NCBI GenBank assembly: GCA_026770585.1
Contig: MU647580.1
Coordinates: 9,117 to 22,491, forward strand
DNA from: Baffinella frigidus
Taxonomy: Eukaryota > Cryptophyceae > Cryptomonadales > Baffinellaceae
Reading direction: 5' to 3'
DNA: 13,375 nt
In this document: piece after piece, positions 8,101 to 11,100 of the stretch
Layout: each line of letters opens with the position of its first letter
Numbering within the stretch: the stretch's first letter is position 1
Notes under the pieces: generated by a model
What the model was told of the DNA's origin: nothing
The model's input: the letters and a program-made list of their open reading frames with translations, nothing else
The model's database searches: none
Translations under genes and position numbers: made by a program

Positions 8101-11100
8101 CCCTTGTTCATAATTTCATATCGGTGGGTGGCCGACAGATGCGAAAACCGCTCTACCTTTCTGGGACGAGGTTCCCCCCTGATAGCCTCGGTCGTGCTTA
8201 CATCGCGACCTACCCTTTCCCTCGAAGGGCGACAGCTCTCGTCTCTCCCAGAGCTCTGTGTCGGCCCCAGTGAGACACTCGCGAGCGTCAGTCGTCACCT
8301 TTCTGGGACGAGGTTCCCCCCTGATAGCCTCGGTCGTGCTTACATCGCGACCTAAACCCTAAACCCTAAACCCCCTAAACCCTAAACCCAAAACCTAAAC
8401 CCTAAACCCCCTAAACCCTAAACCCAAACCCTAAACCCAAACCCTAAACCCTGAACCCAAACCCGAAACCCGAAACCCCCTAAACCCTAAACCCAAACCT
8501 TTCCCTCGAAGGGCGACAGCTCTCGTCTCTCTCAGAGCTCTGTGTCGTGGAGACACATCTCCGCTTCCAGACCCTGGCGTGGTTGACCCGGACAGATCTA
8601 GAGAGTCACGTCCCGTCAGGTACCTTTAATTGCGAATTGAGTTGCATCGAGATCACTTTACACAGGGGCGAGTTGCTAAGGGCGCCCGCTGTGTAACGTA
8701 ATTATGGGGGGGGGGTCAAATTTACCTGTGAAATTTCAGGGGGGGCGAAATAATGACGCACCCGACAGAGCTGAGAGCCCCTGAGAGTCACGTGACTTTT
8801 CAGGTACCGAATCGAGGAGCAGATCTCCAACCGCTTCATCCGTGACCCCGCCGAAAAACAGGTGCGTAGGACCAAAAAGTCTCGGCCTACGGTAGGAGGT
8901 CCTAGGCAATGCCGTAGGCCTAACTAGGACCCTACGGTAGGCAACCCGTAGGGACATAGGGGGGTTCCTACGGACCCACACAGCACCAACCGCTTCATCC
9001 ACGACCCCGCCGAAAAATAGGTGCGTAGCAGTTGACTAATGAGAGGTTGTCCTGGTACAAACTCTTCCCGGTTCAGTTATCGGCGTGGTACAAAACGTGC
9101 CCGGATTGGTCAACCGCAGATCCACACAGCGGGCTACGAAGGGATTTACCCTAAACTTTGGGTTCAGGGTTTAGGGTGTAGGGTCTAATTTTTGTCCGTT
9201 TTCGAGTTTGAGTTTTCAAGTTTTCAAGTTTTCATTTGTACCAGGAGTGTCCGTTTCAACCCGTTTACGACCTTGACAATATTTCAAAAGTCTTCAAAAC
9301 TTGAAAACTTCAACTCGTTTTTGGACAACCATTTTGTTGCAGAGGCGGTGGGATCGGTTACACGACCGGTGGATCTCATGTGGAAACACTTATAATGTAT
9401 AAACTGGATTCAATGAAATTTACTACACATAACGATGTCTACATGTAATATTAAAGCAAACGTGTAGTAATTTTGCTTGAAATCCAGTTTATAAATTGTA
9501 AGTGTTTTATGAGATCACTCACCTCCAGGCTTGAGAGTAACAAAGAAAAAGAAGTGCTAAGTCAACCCCTGCTTCGTTCGCAGATGTGTTAAGTCAACTC
9601 CTGGTGTGTTTGCAGAGGCGGTGGGATCGGTTACACGACCGTTGCGCCCCGAAGGCCCTAGCGTCCATCCTCGCGCTGCGCGGGTTCTACATCAAAGTCG
9701 GCCAGGTGCGCGTTGGTCCATTTATTTTCGTGGTACTAATTCTGCGGTCCATTTATTTTCGTGGTGCTAATTCCGCGGTCCATTTATTTTCGTGGTACTA
9801 ATTCCACTGTTCATTTATTTTCGATGTACTAATTCCACGGTCCATTTATTTTCGTGGTACTAATTCCACGGTCCATTTATTTTCGTGGTACTAATTCAAC
9901 GGTCCATTTATTTTCGTGGTACTAATTAATGATTGTTCGGTACAAAGACCACGCAAGGCCCTTCGAGGGTTATCCCAGCCCCGTTCTTGGAGCCGTTGGG
10001 TCACCCTTGGAGCTTTTTTTCCTAAACTTTGAATTTTGAATGCCGGTTCCCCCTAAACCACTCGAGGCTGGAAGAGGAAGTTTTTTAAATGTGGGGTTGT
10101 TAAATTCAGTACCAGTCACGGGCAGGTTTGGTCACGTAGCTGGGGGAATTCTCCCAGTTACGTGACCAAACGCCCCTATTTGTGTGAAATTTACTACACA
10201 TATCTTTTTCTCCCTTCACTTGTAAAGGAAGCTCTGTTTTAAAATGGTCACATTTCTAGCCTCGAGTGGTAAACATTGACGTTTGAATAACCTCCTAAGG
10301 GCCCTCCGTGGACATGTTATAATCTTCGTATACGTTGTATACTTGGTGATATAGCCGGGAGGAATCCTCCCGGTTCAACGTTTTGCCCCTACTCAGCTCC
10401 AAGCTGGTTTATCGCGGAGAATCACATCTCAGGGCCCCTGTTCCTAAAACCCTATAATCTTCGTATACGTTGTATACTTGGTGATATACGACTCTGGGTA
10501 GGTCCCTCGAGATTATCTTCTCTCTCGTGTGTCCCCGGATGTGATGAATAAAGAAAACCTCAAAGCCAACCAACCCTGAGTCTATCACCCCGACATTTCG
10601 ACCGGATTTGCGTCCATCTTCGCGCTCCGTGGTTTCTACATCAAAGGCGGCCGGGTACTCTACGGTCCATTTATTTTCGTGGTACTAATTAATAATTATT
10701 CGGTACAAAGACATGTTATTACCCCGAAATTTCGACCGGATTTGCGTCCATCTTTCTACATCAAAGGCGGTCAGGTGTGCCACACTAAATTCTAAACCCT
10801 GAACCCTGAACCCTAAACCCCAAACCCTGAACCCCAAACCCTAAACCCCAAACCCCAAGCCCCAAGCCCCAGGCCCTAAGCCCTAAACGCCTAGACATGC
10901 CGTCGCTCTCCACCCTAAACCCTAAACCCTAAACCCTAAACCCTAAACCCTAAACCCTAAACCCTGAACCCCAAACCCTAAACCCCTAAACCCCTAAACC
11001 CCTAAACCCCTAAACCAGGTTGCCTCATCACGCAACGACTTCATGCCCATGCAGATCATCAAATCCCTCTCCACCCTCCACAGCCTAACCCTATACCCTA

